DNA from: Humibacillus sp.
GTDB lineage: Bacteria > Actinomycetota > Actinomycetes > Actinomycetales > Dermatophilaceae
DNA: 64,000 bases
NCBI GenBank assembly: GCA_030452985.1
Contig: JAKDLG010000003.1
Location: forward strand, 1-64,000
Direction of reading: 5' to 3'
The translations under genes and the position numbers were made by a program. This document shows positions 1 to 10,379 of this stretch, one piece after another. Within the stretch, counting starts at the first letter, position 1. Each line of letters starts with the position of its first letter. A model generated the notes under the pieces. It saw only the letters and a program-made list of their open reading frames with translations. It was not told where the DNA came from and did not search any database.

Positions 1-495
1 CAGCCCCACCCGCACCGTGCCAACCTGTGCCGCACCAGGGCGCCGGCACATCAAAGCCACCTCGCACCAGGGGGCGGGAAGCGGGGTGAACTGGTGCGCC
101 CGAAGAACGACCTCGAACCTTTTGGGCACGGGAACCACTCATCGGGCGCACCAGCACCGCACCACCCCCGGACCCGCCCTCGTCTCTGCGCACCGACAGG
201 GACACCGAACGCCTCAGGGAGAGATCATGTCCATCACCCCTCAAGACGTCCACCACCTCATCGACCACAATCGCGACAACCCCGGGCCCCGGCAGCAGGA
301 TGTCAGTCGTATCGTCCGGGTACTCAACTCCCATCGCCACCCGACCACGCCGGCGACGTCCCTCGACGCCACCACCGACGCCGCCGCGAGTTCCTCATGG
401 GGGGTTGAGCGCCCGCCAGGCTGAGAGGGTGCCGGCCAGCGTCGCACACCACCGCGGCGCTCCCGGATGCCGGGTGGCGCGCAACGCGGCCCCTT

Positions 496-1944
496 TCAGC
501 CTCGCTCCGTCAACCGACCGTTCGCCGTTGACGAAGCACGTGAGCTGGCAAACACCGTTGAGCGCCAGAGGTCATGAGCTGCCTCAAGTTCGGCAAGCAC
601 GTCCGGCCGCTCCGCCGAGAGGTCGTGCTGCTCCCCTGGGTCGGCCACGAGGTCGTGGAGTCGCACCGCCGGGCCGGGGTCGGCGTGCTCGACCTGTCGC
701 AGCCCACGCACCCCGTCGCTGTCCTGGTCCACGCTCGTCAGCTTCCAGCGTCCTGAGCGCACCGCCCACTGGAAGCCGTTGTCCCAGTGCAGCTGCTCGT
801 GGCCCGCATACGTCTCACCGTGCAGGGCGCGGCGAAGGCTCATGCCGTCGCAGTGGGCATAGGCCGAGGCCGGGGCGCCGGCCAGGTCGAGCAGCGTCGG
901 GTAGAGGTCGGTGGAGGAGACAACGGCAGAGCACTGCTCACCGCCTTTGAGGTGGGCGCCGGCCTGACCACGGGGCCAACGCACGAGCAGGGGCACCCGG
1001 ATGCCGCCCTCCCACAGGGTGTACTTGGTTCCGCGCAGCGGCGCGTTCGACGCGAAGTTGCACGTCGACCCACCGTTGTCGGTGAGGTATACCACGACGG
1101 TGTCATCCGCGACGCGGGAGGAGTCGAGCTGGTCGAGCAGCCGGCCGATCTCGGCATCCATCAGCTCGAGCTGGGCGAGATAGTAGGCGCGGCCGTGGTC
1201 GAGCTCGGGCGCGATCTGGCCGTCGTACCAGTCGAGGTACTCGGGCTCCTCACCCTGGTAGTCGTCTCGCGCGGGGAGCCCGCGGCGGCGCAGCTCATCG
1301 GGCGGAAGCTGCCAGCAGAAGTTGTGCACGGCGTTGAAGGCGAGCATGAGGAAGAACGGCTCATCCCTCTCGGCACGGTCACTGACGAACTCACGGCTTC
1401 GGCGGCCGAGCTCGGTGGTGAGGAACTCTTCGCAGTCGACGGGTTCGTCGCCCTCGAGCATCGGCTGCACGGCGCTGGCCGACGAGCCGAACTCGCCGTA
1501 CTCCGCGACCGCAGCGTCACTGTGGCGCAGGTAGTTCAGGCGCCCCATCTGCTGGCCGGCGAGCCCATAGAAGGTGTTCTCGAAGCCGTGGTGCGGTGGC
1601 GTGGCCCGGTCGCCGACCTGCTCAGGGCCGTAATGCACCTTGCCGAGATAGGCAGTGCGGTAGCCGAGCTCACCGAACCGCTCGGCCAGCGACGGCAGGT
1701 GGTCGGGGAAGCGGCTGTCGGCGAACCACTGCGCTCCCCAGCGACCCTGGTGCTGCCCGCTGATCAAGGCCGACCGCGACGGGCTGCACACCGGCGCGGT
1801 GACGTAGGCCTGCTCGAACGACATGCCCTCCGCCGCCAACCGGTCAAGGCCCGGTGTGTTGACGTCATCGACGACGCCCAGGGCGCTGCGGTCGGCGTAG
1901 CCGTGGTCGTCGGACACGATGAGCACGATGTTCGGGCGGGACAC
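496..1944 (-). CDS. Sulfatase, type I Cys-type (arylsulfatase family)
   Basis: 482 aa; NIVLIVSDDHGYAD metal-binding N-terminus and CSPSRSALISG formylglycine motif; GTG start. Confidence 0.9.
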   Translation of the reverse strand: MSRPNIVLIVSDDHGYADRSALGVVDDVNTPGLDRLAAEGMSFEQAYVTAPVCSPSRSALISGQHQGRWGAQWFADSRFPDHLPSLAERFGELGYRTAYLGKVHYGPEQVGDRATPPHHGFENTFYGLAGQQMGRLNYLRHSDAAVAEYGEFGSSASAVQPMLEGDEPVDCEEFLTTELGRRSREFVSDRAERDEPFFLMLAFNAVHNFCWQLPPDELRRRGLPARDDYQGEEPEYLDWYDGQIAPELDHGRAYYLAQLELMDAEIGRLLDQLDSSRVADDTVVVYLTDNGGSTCNFASNAPLRGTKYTLWEGGIRVPLLVRWPRGQAGAHLKGGEQCSAVVSSTDLYPTLLDLAGAPASAYAHCDGMSLRRALHGETYAGHEQLHWDNGFQWAVRSGRWKLTSVDQDSDGVRGLRQVEHADPGPAVRLHDLVADPGEQHDLSAERPDVLAELEAAHDLWRSTVFASSRASSTANGRLTERG

Positions 1945-2002
1945 GGGGCACCTCCGGTGCGATGGTGAACGAACGGTCGGGGTCGATCAGGAACGGTCGG
2001 GG

Positions 2003-3430
2003 TCAGTAGGGAACCGCGAAGATCTCACGATGCACCTCGGGTGGGGCGCCGGCGGGCAGCACGAGCCGCTTGAGGAACCTCGTGTCGTCAGTGCTTCGGC
2101 ACCAGTGCAGCAGACGCGCCCGTAGATCCTCGAGCACCGCGTCGGACGCCGACTCCATGGCGAGGTTGCGCATCTCGCCCGGGTCGGTCTCGAGGTCGAA
2201 GAGCTGCTCGCGATACGCGCCCCAACCGAAGACGACGTACTTGTACTTCTCGGTGACCAACGCTCGCGCGGCGCGGCCGGGAGTCGGCCCGAACGCCGTC
2301 TCCACGACGACCTCACGGTGGCCGGGCCGGCCGTCGAGCAACTCCATCAGGTCGAGACCTTCGTCTGCGGGTTCGAGGTGTTCCTCCGCGCCCTGGCGCG
2401 GAGGAACACCTTGAACCGCAGCCTGACGGGCCTCGTCAGCGGCGACGGAGAGCGCGGTGGGCAGCAGGTCGAGGCCGACACTGACCAGGGCCGGGCTGGT
2501 GGCGACCGGCTCCGGGCGCCGGGGGTCACGCACGATGAGGGGTACCCGGCAGGTCTCCTCGAAGAGGGCCGTCTTCTGGTTCCACGCGTGCGAGGCGTCG
2601 CCGTCGCCGTGGTCGCTGGTGTAGACCACCACCGTGTCGTCGGCGAGACCGGCATCCTCGAGCGCGGCGAGCACGACCCCCACACCGGCATCCGCACGCT
2701 CGACGAGCCGTGCGTAGGCGTGCCGGTACCGCCGCCAGTCGTCGGGGCCGTAACCGGACGTGCCGTACATCGCTGCCGCCTCGCGCTGCTCGTGCCGCAG
2801 CGCCTCGGGCTCGTACGGCGTCGGCCCGTGGTTCGCGGGGAGTGGCGGCAGGTCGCGGGTCGGCGGCGACTCCCCCATCTCGCCGTAGGGCATCGGCTGG
2901 TGGCGGGCGTACTCGCAGATCGAGTGCGGGTCGTCGAACGAGACGACGAGCGCGAAGGGCGCCTCCACCGCCGAGCGCAACCGCAGCCAGGTCGTGGCGG
3001 CCTCGGCGAGCCCGCGGTCGCCGAACGGCGCCACGACCTCGAAGCCGTCCTCCGGCGCGGCCGAAGCCTGCAGGGCGTGCCACTTGCCGGCGTACGCAGT
3101 CTCGTAGCCAAGCTCGCGCAGGCGGTGACCGAGCGAACCAGGATCGCGGCCCGGCTCACGAGGGCCGTCAGCGGCATCCGCCACGCTGTTGCCGTTCACG
3201 CCGAGCTCATGCGGATGCCGCCCGGTGAGCATGCTGGCCCGAGAGGGGACGCACAGCGGGAAGGTCGTGTAGGCACGGGTGAACCGGGTGCCCCCGGCTG
3301 CGAGCGCGTCGAGGGCCGGGGTCGCGACGTGGGTCGCGCCTGCGCACGACAGCAGGTGCGCCGCGTGCTGGTCGGTCATCAGCAGCAGCAGGTTAGGTCG
3401 CCGAGCCGACGCGACGGCGCCGGCAGTCAC
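2003..3430 (-). CDS. Sulfatase, type I Cys-type
   Basis: 475 aa; NLLLLMTDQHAAH and CVPSRASMLTG motif; GTG start overlaps stop of upstream gene. Confidence 0.9.
   Translation of the reverse strand: MTAGAVASARRPNLLLLMTDQHAAHLLSCAGATHVATPALDALAAGGTRFTRAYTTFPLCVPSRASMLTGRHPHELGVNGNSVADAADGPREPGRDPGSLGHRLRELGYETAYAGKWHALQASAAPEDGFEVVAPFGDRGLAEAATTWLRLRSAVEAPFALVVSFDDPHSICEYARHQPMPYGEMGESPPTRDLPPLPANHGPTPYEPEALRHEQREAAAMYGTSGYGPDDWRRYRHAYARLVERADAGVGVVLAALEDAGLADDTVVVYTSDHGDGDASHAWNQKTALFEETCRVPLIVRDPRRPEPVATSPALVSVGLDLLPTALSVAADEARQAAVQGVPPRQGAEEHLEPADEGLDLMELLDGRPGHREVVVETAFGPTPGRAARALVTEKYKYVVFGWGAYREQLFDLETDPGEMRNLAMESASDAVLEDLRARLLHWCRSTDDTRFLKRLVLPAGAPPEVHREIFAVPY
2370..2417. repeat. Snapback palindrome inside sulfatase CDS
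   Basis: GGTTCgAGGTGTTCCTCCGCGCC-ct-GGCGCGGAGGAACACCTtGAACC; 16-bp perfect core arms, 22/23 pairs overall. Confidence 0.85.
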
Positions 3431-4827
3431 GCAGCACCGCGCAGCAGGCTCAGGCCTGCGAACGGGTCGCCGGTGCTTTCGAGCTGGTCGGCAAGCTCAG
3501 CGAGCAGTTGGGAGGTGAGGCCCGGATGCCGGGCGCTGACGTCGACGAGCTCGTACGGGTCGGCGACAAGGTCGACCAGACGCACCCGTAGGCCCGACTC
3601 CGGTCGGTGCTCGACGACGAGCTTGTGGGTGTCGGTGCGCAGACCGCGCACGTCGGGGTCGCCGTTCCCCCTCGCTGGCCCGAGGTAGAGGGCCGTTACG
3701 AGGCGTGGCGCGTCGTCGGCACCTAGCAGGGCAGCCGAGCAGTCGGCGCCCTGCACCTCGTCGGGGATGCGCTCGCTCAGACCCAGCATCCCCAGCAGGG
3801 TGGGGGCCACGTCGACCGAGCCGAGCAGCAGGTCGTCGACGCCGGTCGCAACGTGCCCCGGCCAGCGCACCACGAACGGAACACGGACCGACTCCTCGAA
3901 GGGCACGCTCTTGTACATCAGGTCGTGACTGCCCAGCTGCATGCCGTGGTCGGAGGTGAAGACCACCACGGTGTCATCGGCCAGCCCGAGCAGGTCGAGC
4001 TCGTGCAGCATCCGACCGACCTGCTCGTCGACTCCGGTGACGGCGGCGTAGTAGTGCCGGGCGATCTCGGCCGCCTGCCGACCAATCTCGCTGTCGAGGT
4101 CGACGTTGGGGCGGTTCAGCAGCTCGGCGGGCGACAGGTCTGCGTACGGAGGCAGGTAGCGGTCGGGCACCTCGTCGAAGGGCTGGTGCGGCGGGTTGAG
4201 CGAGACCATGAGAGCGAAGGGCCGGGGCGTGCTGTCGAGCGACCACGCCGCGACCCGGAGGAAGTCGATCGCCACGTCGGTCTCGTGCTCGGCAGACCAC
4301 TGCTGGACCTGGACCGGCGACTCCCGTCGGGCCTCGGTGCGCCAGTAGTGCGGCTGGAGGTGCTGGTCGCAGCAGCCGTGGGAGTACCAGAACGAGAAGC
4401 CGTGGCGCTCGGCCGGGGGCGTCCAGGCGTCCCAGATCTTTCCGTCGTCGCGGCGACCTTCCCCCGCCTCCTCGTCGGCGGCGGTGGGCGGCGTCAGGTG
4501 CCACTTGCCGATGTAGCCAAGACGGTAGCCCTCGTCGGCGAGCACATCACTCCAGCAGGAAGCATCGGGGCGGAGCCCGACCCCCCACGGTGCGGTCTCG
4601 GAGTTGACGTTGAACGGCACTCCGTTGCTCCACGGGTACTGCCCGGTCAGCAGCATCGCGCGAGCCGGGCTGCACACCGGGTAGGTGCTGACCGCGTGGG
4701 TCAGCACCCGGCCCTCGTGGGCTAGCCGGTCGAGGGCCGGGGTGTGGGTGGGGTCCTGCCCGAGAGCGCCGATGGCCGACGCCCGGAACTGGTCGGCAAC
4801 GACGACCAGCAGGTTCGGGTGGTTCAT
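3427..4827 (-). CDS. Sulfatase, type I Cys-type
   Basis: NLLVVVADQFRASAIG and CSPARAMLLTG; start placed at MNHPNLL, overlapping the permease stop. Confidence 0.9.
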   Translation of the reverse strand: MNHPNLLVVVADQFRASAIGALGQDPTHTPALDRLAHEGRVLTHAVSTYPVCSPARAMLLTGQYPWSNGVPFNVNSETAPWGVGLRPDASCWSDVLADEGYRLGYIGKWHLTPPTAADEEAGEGRRDDGKIWDAWTPPAERHGFSFWYSHGCCDQHLQPHYWRTEARRESPVQVQQWSAEHETDVAIDFLRVAAWSLDSTPRPFALMVSLNPPHQPFDEVPDRYLPPYADLSPAELLNRPNVDLDSEIGRQAAEIARHYYAAVTGVDEQVGRMLHELDLLGLADDTVVVFTSDHGMQLGSHDLMYKSVPFEESVRVPFVVRWPGHVATGVDDLLLGSVDVAPTLLGMLGLSERIPDEVQGADCSAALLGADDAPRLVTALYLGPARGNGDPDVRGLRTDTHKLVVEHRPESGLRVRLVDLVADPYELVDVSARHPGLTSQLLAELADQLESTGDPFAGLSLLRGAA

Positions 4828-5708
4828 TTGCCCATACCGAGGGTCAGCCCCTCCGACAGCTTGCGGCCGAGCCACAAGTAGACGGCGAGCAGAGGCAGGA
4901 TCACGATGCAGAGGCCGGCGAACAGGCCACCCCAGTCGGCGCCGCTGTAGGTCTGCTGCTGCACGAACGAGATCAGCGCGACGGGCAGGGTGTACTTGTC
5001 GGTCGACTGCAGCAGCGTAAGGGCGAGCAGCGTCTCGTTCCAGTGCGAGATCAGCTGCAGCACAAAGGCGGTGAGGATTCCGCCCTTGGCCACCGGCAGC
5101 ATGATCCGTACGAAGGTCCCGGCCGGCGAGGCGCCGTCGAGGGCGGCCGCCTCTTCGAGCTCGATCGGTAGCGAGCGGAAGAAGCCGGTGAGCAGGAACA
5201 CCGTGAACGGCATCGAGACCCCGATGTAGACGAGGTTGAGACCGATCAGGCTGTTGGTGAGGTTGACCTCGTTGAGCATCACGAACAGCGGGATGAGGAT
5301 GACCTGCACCGGCACCCCCAGCCCGAGGATGAAGAAGAGGGTGAGGTTGCGGTTGAGGCGAGACTCGTGACGGCTGAGGTAGTAGGCGGCCGGGGCGGCG
5401 AGGGCCACCGTCAGCACCGACGAGATCAGCGCCACTGACACGCTGTTGAAGGTGGCGGTCGCGAAGTCACTGACCTGCCACGCCGTGGTGAAGTTCTCGA
5501 ACGACCAGGACTCGGGTAGCCCGAACGGGGAGGAGAGGATCGACCTCGTATCGCGGAAAGCCTGGAAGATCACCCAGATCAGGCCGGCGACGTTGAAGGC
5601 GACGAACAGCCAGAGCAGCACGATGCCGATGGTGCGCCACACGCTCCCGCCACTGAGGGGAGTGCGGCGGCGCTTGAGGCGCGTCGGGACGCGGACGGAG
5701 AGAGACAT
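4824..5708 (-). CDS. Carbohydrate ABC transporter permease (MalG-like)
   Basis: Multi-TM; EEAAALDGASPAGTFVRIMLPVAKGG (EAA loop). Confidence 0.9.
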   Translation of the reverse strand: MSLSVRVPTRLKRRRTPLSGGSVWRTIGIVLLWLFVAFNVAGLIWVIFQAFRDTRSILSSPFGLPESWSFENFTTAWQVSDFATATFNSVSVALISSVLTVALAAPAAYYLSRHESRLNRNLTLFFILGLGVPVQVILIPLFVMLNEVNLTNSLIGLNLVYIGVSMPFTVFLLTGFFRSLPIELEEAAALDGASPAGTFVRIMLPVAKGGILTAFVLQLISHWNETLLALTLLQSTDKYTLPVALISFVQQQTYSGADWGGLFAGLCIVILPLLAVYLWLGRKLSEGLTLGMGK

Positions 5709-5719
5709 CGGGATTCCTC

Positions 5720-6703
5720 CTAGAACTCGATGACGTCGCGCCGCATGACGCGTCGGATGAGAACGACCAGGACGGTGACGAGGGCCAGCGAGATGATGGC
5801 GCTCGCGGTGGCCGCTCCGTAGGCGGGCAACGACTCGCCGGAGAAGGCGGTGGCGTAGGTATAGACGGCCGCCGTCCACGTCTGGGTGGGCGGGATGCCC
5901 GACCCGCTACTGCCGCCGAAGACCCAGACGATCTCGAAGATCTTCACCGACGAGATGGTCCAGAGCACGGCACAGACCCCGAAGACGTCCCACGTGAGCG
6001 GGAGGATGACGTACCGCAGTCGCTGCCATGCGTTGGCGCCCGCCATGGCGCAGTCCTCGTAGTAGTAGGGCGGAATGCGGTCGACACCGGCCATCAGGAT
6101 GGTCGTGTAGTAGCCCGTCGTCATAAAGGTCAGGGTGAGCATGATGAGCGGGAAGAGGTTGTCCTGCGCCAGCCACTGCGGCGGGTCCGTCACCCCCAGG
6201 GGTTTGAGCAGGGTGTTGACGAGACCACCTGGGTTGAACAGGAACCCGGCCAGCACCCCGTAGACGAGGGCGTTGATCAGGTGCGGGAAGAAGATGATCG
6301 AACGGGCGATCTTGCGACCGGCCATGTCCCTCAGCACCAACGTCATCGCGAAGGCCAGCACGAACATCACCACCCCCACGACGACCAGTAGCAGCAGGGT
6401 GTTCCACAGCGCCTGCTTGAACAGGTCGTCCTTGAACAAGGCGGTGTAGTTGCTGAACCCGACCCACGTCATCGGGCCCGAGCCGGCCCACTTGTTGAAG
6501 CTGATCCACACCGCGGCGCCGGTGGGGATGATGAACAGCACGAGATAGAAGAGCAGGGCCGGGCCGACGAACGGGATCATCAGCTTGCGGCGCTGCGCCA
6601 CCATGCTGCCGCCGCTGTCGCGACCCTTCTTGGCCTTCGGCGTACCGCTTGCTCCACCGGAGTCAACCGGGTCGACCGAGCGCTCAGGCGCCTTGAGGCT
6701 CAC
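5720..6703 (-). CDS. Sugar ABC transporter permease (MalF-like)
   Basis: Multi-TM; EDCAMAGANAWQRLRYVILPL EAA-type loop; adjacent to second permease and SBP. Confidence 0.9.
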   Translation of the reverse strand: MSLKAPERSVDPVDSGGASGTPKAKKGRDSGGSMVAQRRKLMIPFVGPALLFYLVLFIIPTGAAVWISFNKWAGSGPMTWVGFSNYTALFKDDLFKQALWNTLLLLVVVGVVMFVLAFAMTLVLRDMAGRKIARSIIFFPHLINALVYGVLAGFLFNPGGLVNTLLKPLGVTDPPQWLAQDNLFPLIMLTLTFMTTGYYTTILMAGVDRIPPYYYEDCAMAGANAWQRLRYVILPLTWDVFGVCAVLWTISSVKIFEIVWVFGGSSGSGIPPTQTWTAAVYTYATAFSGESLPAYGAATASAIISLALVTVLVVLIRRVMRRDVIEF

Positions 6704-8016
6704 TTGCCCTGCGCCTTCCAGTAGGCCGCCTGGTCCTTGACCATGGCGTCGACGAACTGCTGGGCGGTCATCTTGCCGAGGAAGAGCTGGTCGCTATTGG
6801 CCCAGAAGACCTTCTCGTTGTAGCCGGGGAAGGCCACCCCGTCGTTCTGCTGGTGGTACGAGCTCGCCGACTTGATGGTCTCTTGCACGCCTGCGAGCTC
6901 AGGCGAGATCGAAGCATCCTGACGAACAGGGATGCCCTTGGCCTGCGTGCCGTACAGGTCCTGGTACTTCTTGCCGAGGAAGAAGGCCGCGAACTTCTCA
7001 GCCGCCCCAGCGTTGGTGGCCTTCTTCGGCACCATGAAGCCCGAGAAGTCGACGCGCGCACTGTCGTGGCTGTCGTTCGTCGTGGGGAACGGGAACGACG
7101 CGATCTCGAAACCCTTCGCTCGGTAGGTGCTCGACTCGGTCGGCAGCCACGAGCCGTTGAACATCAGGGCGGCCTTGTTGACGGCCCACTGCTGCTGCTG
7201 GAGCGGGAACTTGCTCGCGTTGTATCCGCTGATGAGGAAACCGCCCTTGACGATCTGCTCCACGTCCTTGGCCGCGTCGAGCGCCACCGGCTGCTTCCAG
7301 GCCTGACCCGTCTTGTCCTCCGCCACCTTCATCAGGGCGCCGGGGCCGCCGTTGCGCACGATCAGCGTCGAGAGCCAGGCCGCGTTGTAGCCGGCGATGT
7401 CACCGTCGGCGGCGATCGGCGCTTCGTCACCCTTGGCCTTGATCTTGTTCAGCACCGTGATGAACTCGTCCCACGTCTTCGGCGGGTTGGCCTTGATCTC
7501 CGGGTACTTGGCGGCGTCGAACCACATGGCGTCCGACTGAATCTGGTAGGGCAGCATCCAGGGCTGACCGTCGGGCAGCTTGATGTTGATCGTCTTGAGG
7601 TACTTCTCCGGAACCAAGGAGGAGACCTTCTGGCCGTCGACGTCCATGTCGTAGGCCGCCTTCAGCCCGAGGGCCTGATTCGTGGCCACGAGCGCCGGGT
7701 AGGCCTTGACGTACGGCCCGTCGACGAGGTCGGGAACCGAGTTGGTGTTCAGGGCCGGCACCAGCTTCTGCAGGTTGGAGCGTCCCTGCCACTGGGCGTT
7801 GACCTTGATGCCGGTCTGCTTCTCGAAGTCGGTGATCGCAGCTGCGATCACCTTCTGCTGGGGCTCGCCGACCTTCCACATCGACCAGTAGGTGAACGAC
7901 TTTCCGTCGCCCTCCCCGCCCGAGGACGAGCTGGAACAGGCCGCCAGGCCGAGCGAGAAGGCGAGCGCGCCGGCCACGGCGATCGTGGTCTTGGATCGTG
8001 CTGAACGTGAAGTCAT
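6700..8016 (-). CDS. Extracellular solute-binding lipoprotein (sugar ABC transporter)
   Basis: Lipobox ALAFSLGLAAC; family 1 SBP-like sequence; RBS GAGGTGG before ATG at 8016. Confidence 0.9.
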   Translation of the reverse strand: MTSRSARSKTTIAVAGALAFSLGLAACSSSSSGGEGDGKSFTYWSMWKVGEPQQKVIAAAITDFEKQTGIKVNAQWQGRSNLQKLVPALNTNSVPDLVDGPYVKAYPALVATNQALGLKAAYDMDVDGQKVSSLVPEKYLKTINIKLPDGQPWMLPYQIQSDAMWFDAAKYPEIKANPPKTWDEFITVLNKIKAKGDEAPIAADGDIAGYNAAWLSTLIVRNGGPGALMKVAEDKTGQAWKQPVALDAAKDVEQIVKGGFLISGYNASKFPLQQQQWAVNKAALMFNGSWLPTESSTYRAKGFEIASFPFPTTNDSHDSARVDFSGFMVPKKATNAGAAEKFAAFFLGKKYQDLYGTQAKGIPVRQDASISPELAGVQETIKSASSYHQQNDGVAFPGYNEKVFWANSDQLFLGKMTAQQFVDAMVKDQAAYWKAQGK

Positions 8017-8580
8017 GGGAACCACCTCGAGTGCGAGTCGCGGCTTCAGGCCGCCGGGGATGGGTCAACTGTGGAAGCAGCACAAGAGAGTAATCAAGTT
8101 GTAATGCCGACTTATTCGCCGTCAATACGAGTCGTGGCTCTTCGAGCGCCACGCGTAGAGCACGGAGCCACCGGCGCTCGTGCTGGTTGGGCACGCCTGG
8201 GACGAGGCGTCTCCGGCGTTGCGGTACAGACATCGACCGGCGCCAGTCCGCACTGCACAAAGCAATCCGCCTCAGCCGAACACTCGGAATATCGAGGCTT
8301 CACCCCACGGAATCGCCCAAGGTCGTGCACAGGGAGTGCGGCGCAGTCCTTGATTCCTCTATCGCGGAGCCTGTGGCTATCGGGTTGCCCGTGATCGAGG
8401 ACCCGAGAACCGTCTGGGATCGGGGATATCCAGGCGACCGTGGTGACGTGGTGGCAGGGGCTGAAGGCGTTGGTGACTGACACGACGGTACGTTCTTCTT
8501 GGGTGGGGCGACTGCCATTGATCACGGCATTGCCGGGAATCCTGAGCGGTGGCACTTCAGGTTTCGGGCCGGCGCGTAGG

Positions 8581-9363
8581 TCAGGACTCGGACGACCAGA
8601 GGGCGCGGTAGTAGACGATCCTTGCCGAATCGGGTTCAACGCCGTAGACCTCGTAGAACAGGCCGTCCCAGCCCGCACCGTAGTTCCATTCGAGGCTCAT
8701 CGCGCCGACCGCGAGGTCGGCCCAGCGGTCACCGACCGCGAGATCGCCGACGTCGACGTTCGCGGCGAAGCGCCCATCAGCATCGATCAGCGTGTTCGGA
8801 GAACAGGCGTCGCCATGGACAAGCACTGGATTCGTGACCGAGGGCCGCGGGCCCAGTTCGGGCGGTGTCCGCGATACCCAAGACTCCCAATGCGACGGAG
8901 CGTCGGTGAACGGCAGCGCGTGGAGACGGCGGAGGCCTTCGGCGATGGCACGCACGGCCTGCTCGGGGTGCGACCGCCAGAAATCGCTCACGGCGGTGTC
9001 GGCGTCAAGCGCGGCAGTAAGCATCCACTGCCCGACACTGTCGTCGCCGGAGCCCAGCACAAGTGGGGCCGGATGCCGCCCCTCCAACCAACGCAGTCGC
9101 TGGATCTCCCGCCTGAGGTCGATGCCGGCGGCATGAGGGCTCCATTTAAGGTACCGATCTGCGAGCCGCCAGGTCTGGCCGCCGAGCTCGTTACGCCACA
9201 CCAGTTCGGGCACGACCGAGTCCGATGTAGTCCCTTTCCGAGACAAATCGTCGAGGATCGGGGCCGGAACCTCGTCCGGTTTCAGCGTTTGGAAGCGACG
9301 TGCCCACTCGTCGACGGTGCCACCGGGTGCGTCGGAACCGTGCCGGTCTTCCGCGTTCACCAT
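8581..9363 (-). CDS. Aminoglycoside phosphotransferase-like kinase
   Basis: LVHGDACSPNTLIDADGRFAANVDVGDLAVGDRWADLA matches the APH catalytic and metal-binding motifs. Confidence 0.75.
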   Translation of the reverse strand: MVNAEDRHGSDAPGGTVDEWARRFQTLKPDEVPAPILDDLSRKGTTSDSVVPELVWRNELGGQTWRLADRYLKWSPHAAGIDLRREIQRLRWLEGRHPAPLVLGSGDDSVGQWMLTAALDADTAVSDFWRSHPEQAVRAIAEGLRRLHALPFTDAPSHWESWVSRTPPELGPRPSVTNPVLVHGDACSPNTLIDADGRFAANVDVGDLAVGDRWADLAVGAMSLEWNYGAGWDGLFYEVYGVEPDSARIVYYRALWSSES

Positions 9364-9566
9364 CGATCGAGCTTCAGAAGTGACAGTGCGCCCGACGGAG
9401 CTCTGTCATCAGTCGAATTCACGCGATCACCATAGGCCAGAAGCGTTACGAGCCTCCGACGTCGCGTAGCCGGAGGTCATAGACATTGCGCGTTGGCAAG
9501 GGCCGTACGAGGATCGGGGGGTGAGACAGCGGCGTTGCACTGCCGCTCTCGCCTATCGTCGAACGC

Positions 9567-10375
9567 TTGGTTGATCAGGTCTTCTCACATCCTCGGCTGG
9601 CGGGCATCTATGACGCTCTTGATCCAGATCGCAGCGACTTGGAGGCGTACCTCGCAATTGCTGAGGACCTGGGCGCACGCCGGGTCTTGGACATCGGCTG
9701 CCGGACGGGGACGTTCGCCCTGCTCCTGGCAGACCGGGGAGTCGAGGTACCGACCACCGTGAATGGGAGGGGACTGTGCACGGTGCGCATGCCGCGTTGC
9801 GGCCGGGCGGATCCTTGGTGTTTGAAACCCGTGACCCTGTCCACCGCGGATGGCGCGAGTGGAGCCGTGCCGCTTCGTACAGGATCACCGAGATCCCCGG
9901 GGCGGGGAACGTCGAGAGCTCGGAAGAACGGATCGAGGTCGCCCTGCCGTTAGTCAGCTTCCGCTGGACGTGGGTGTTCTCCTCCGACGGGCAGGTCTTG
10001 ACGTCGGACTCGACGCTGCGCTTTCGCGGGCGGGATGAGATCGAGGCAGACCTCGCGGCCCAGGGGTATGTCGTGAGCGAGGTCCGCCAGGCACCGGACC
10101 GGCCGGGCAAGAGTTCGTCTTTCTCGCACGCCGACCCACCTGACGTACTCACCTCAGTCGGGGAGCCGATCCTCCAATGGCTGCGACGGCCTGAGCGCCA
10201 GCGGTCGGTTTCAGATCATGAGCGCGTGGCTCGCAGAGGCCCCCGGGGGTTTGTCGCCGGCGTCGGCACCATGGGATTCGCGGTGGATCCGCTGGCCGGA
10301 CTGGAACGAGCTCGGCCGGAACGGTTGAACGGATTCCGGCATCCGGGTAGGTATGCACCCCGGTTCGATCCCTGA
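9567..10375 (+). pseudogene. SAM-dependent methyltransferase, internally deleted and frameshifted
   Basis: N-part ...RRVLDIGCRTGTFALLLADRGVEV in one frame; C-part EWEGTVHGAHAALRPGGSLVFETRDP... in another; region between motif I and the post-motif segment missing. Confidence 0.7.
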
Positions 10376-10379
10376 CGAC

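Noticed and set aside
17-450. Small ORFs at the window start, including MSITPQDVHHLIDHNRDN...
   Set aside because: Low-complexity, overlapping frames, no family recognised; insufficient support
787-1968. 393-aa plus-strand ORF opposite the first sulfatase
   Set aside because: Antisense shadow ORF typical of high-GC DNA; the minus-strand frame has clear sulfatase motifs
2318-3688. 456-aa plus-strand ORF opposite the second sulfatase
   Set aside because: Antisense shadow ORF with no recognisable domain
6853-8004. 383-aa ORF opposite the solute-binding protein
   Set aside because: Antisense shadow; the SBP has lipobox and operon context
8026-8560. ORFs upstream of the SBP operon (8112-8678, 8187-8480)
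   Set aside because: No recognisable protein features; likely leader/intergenic DNA
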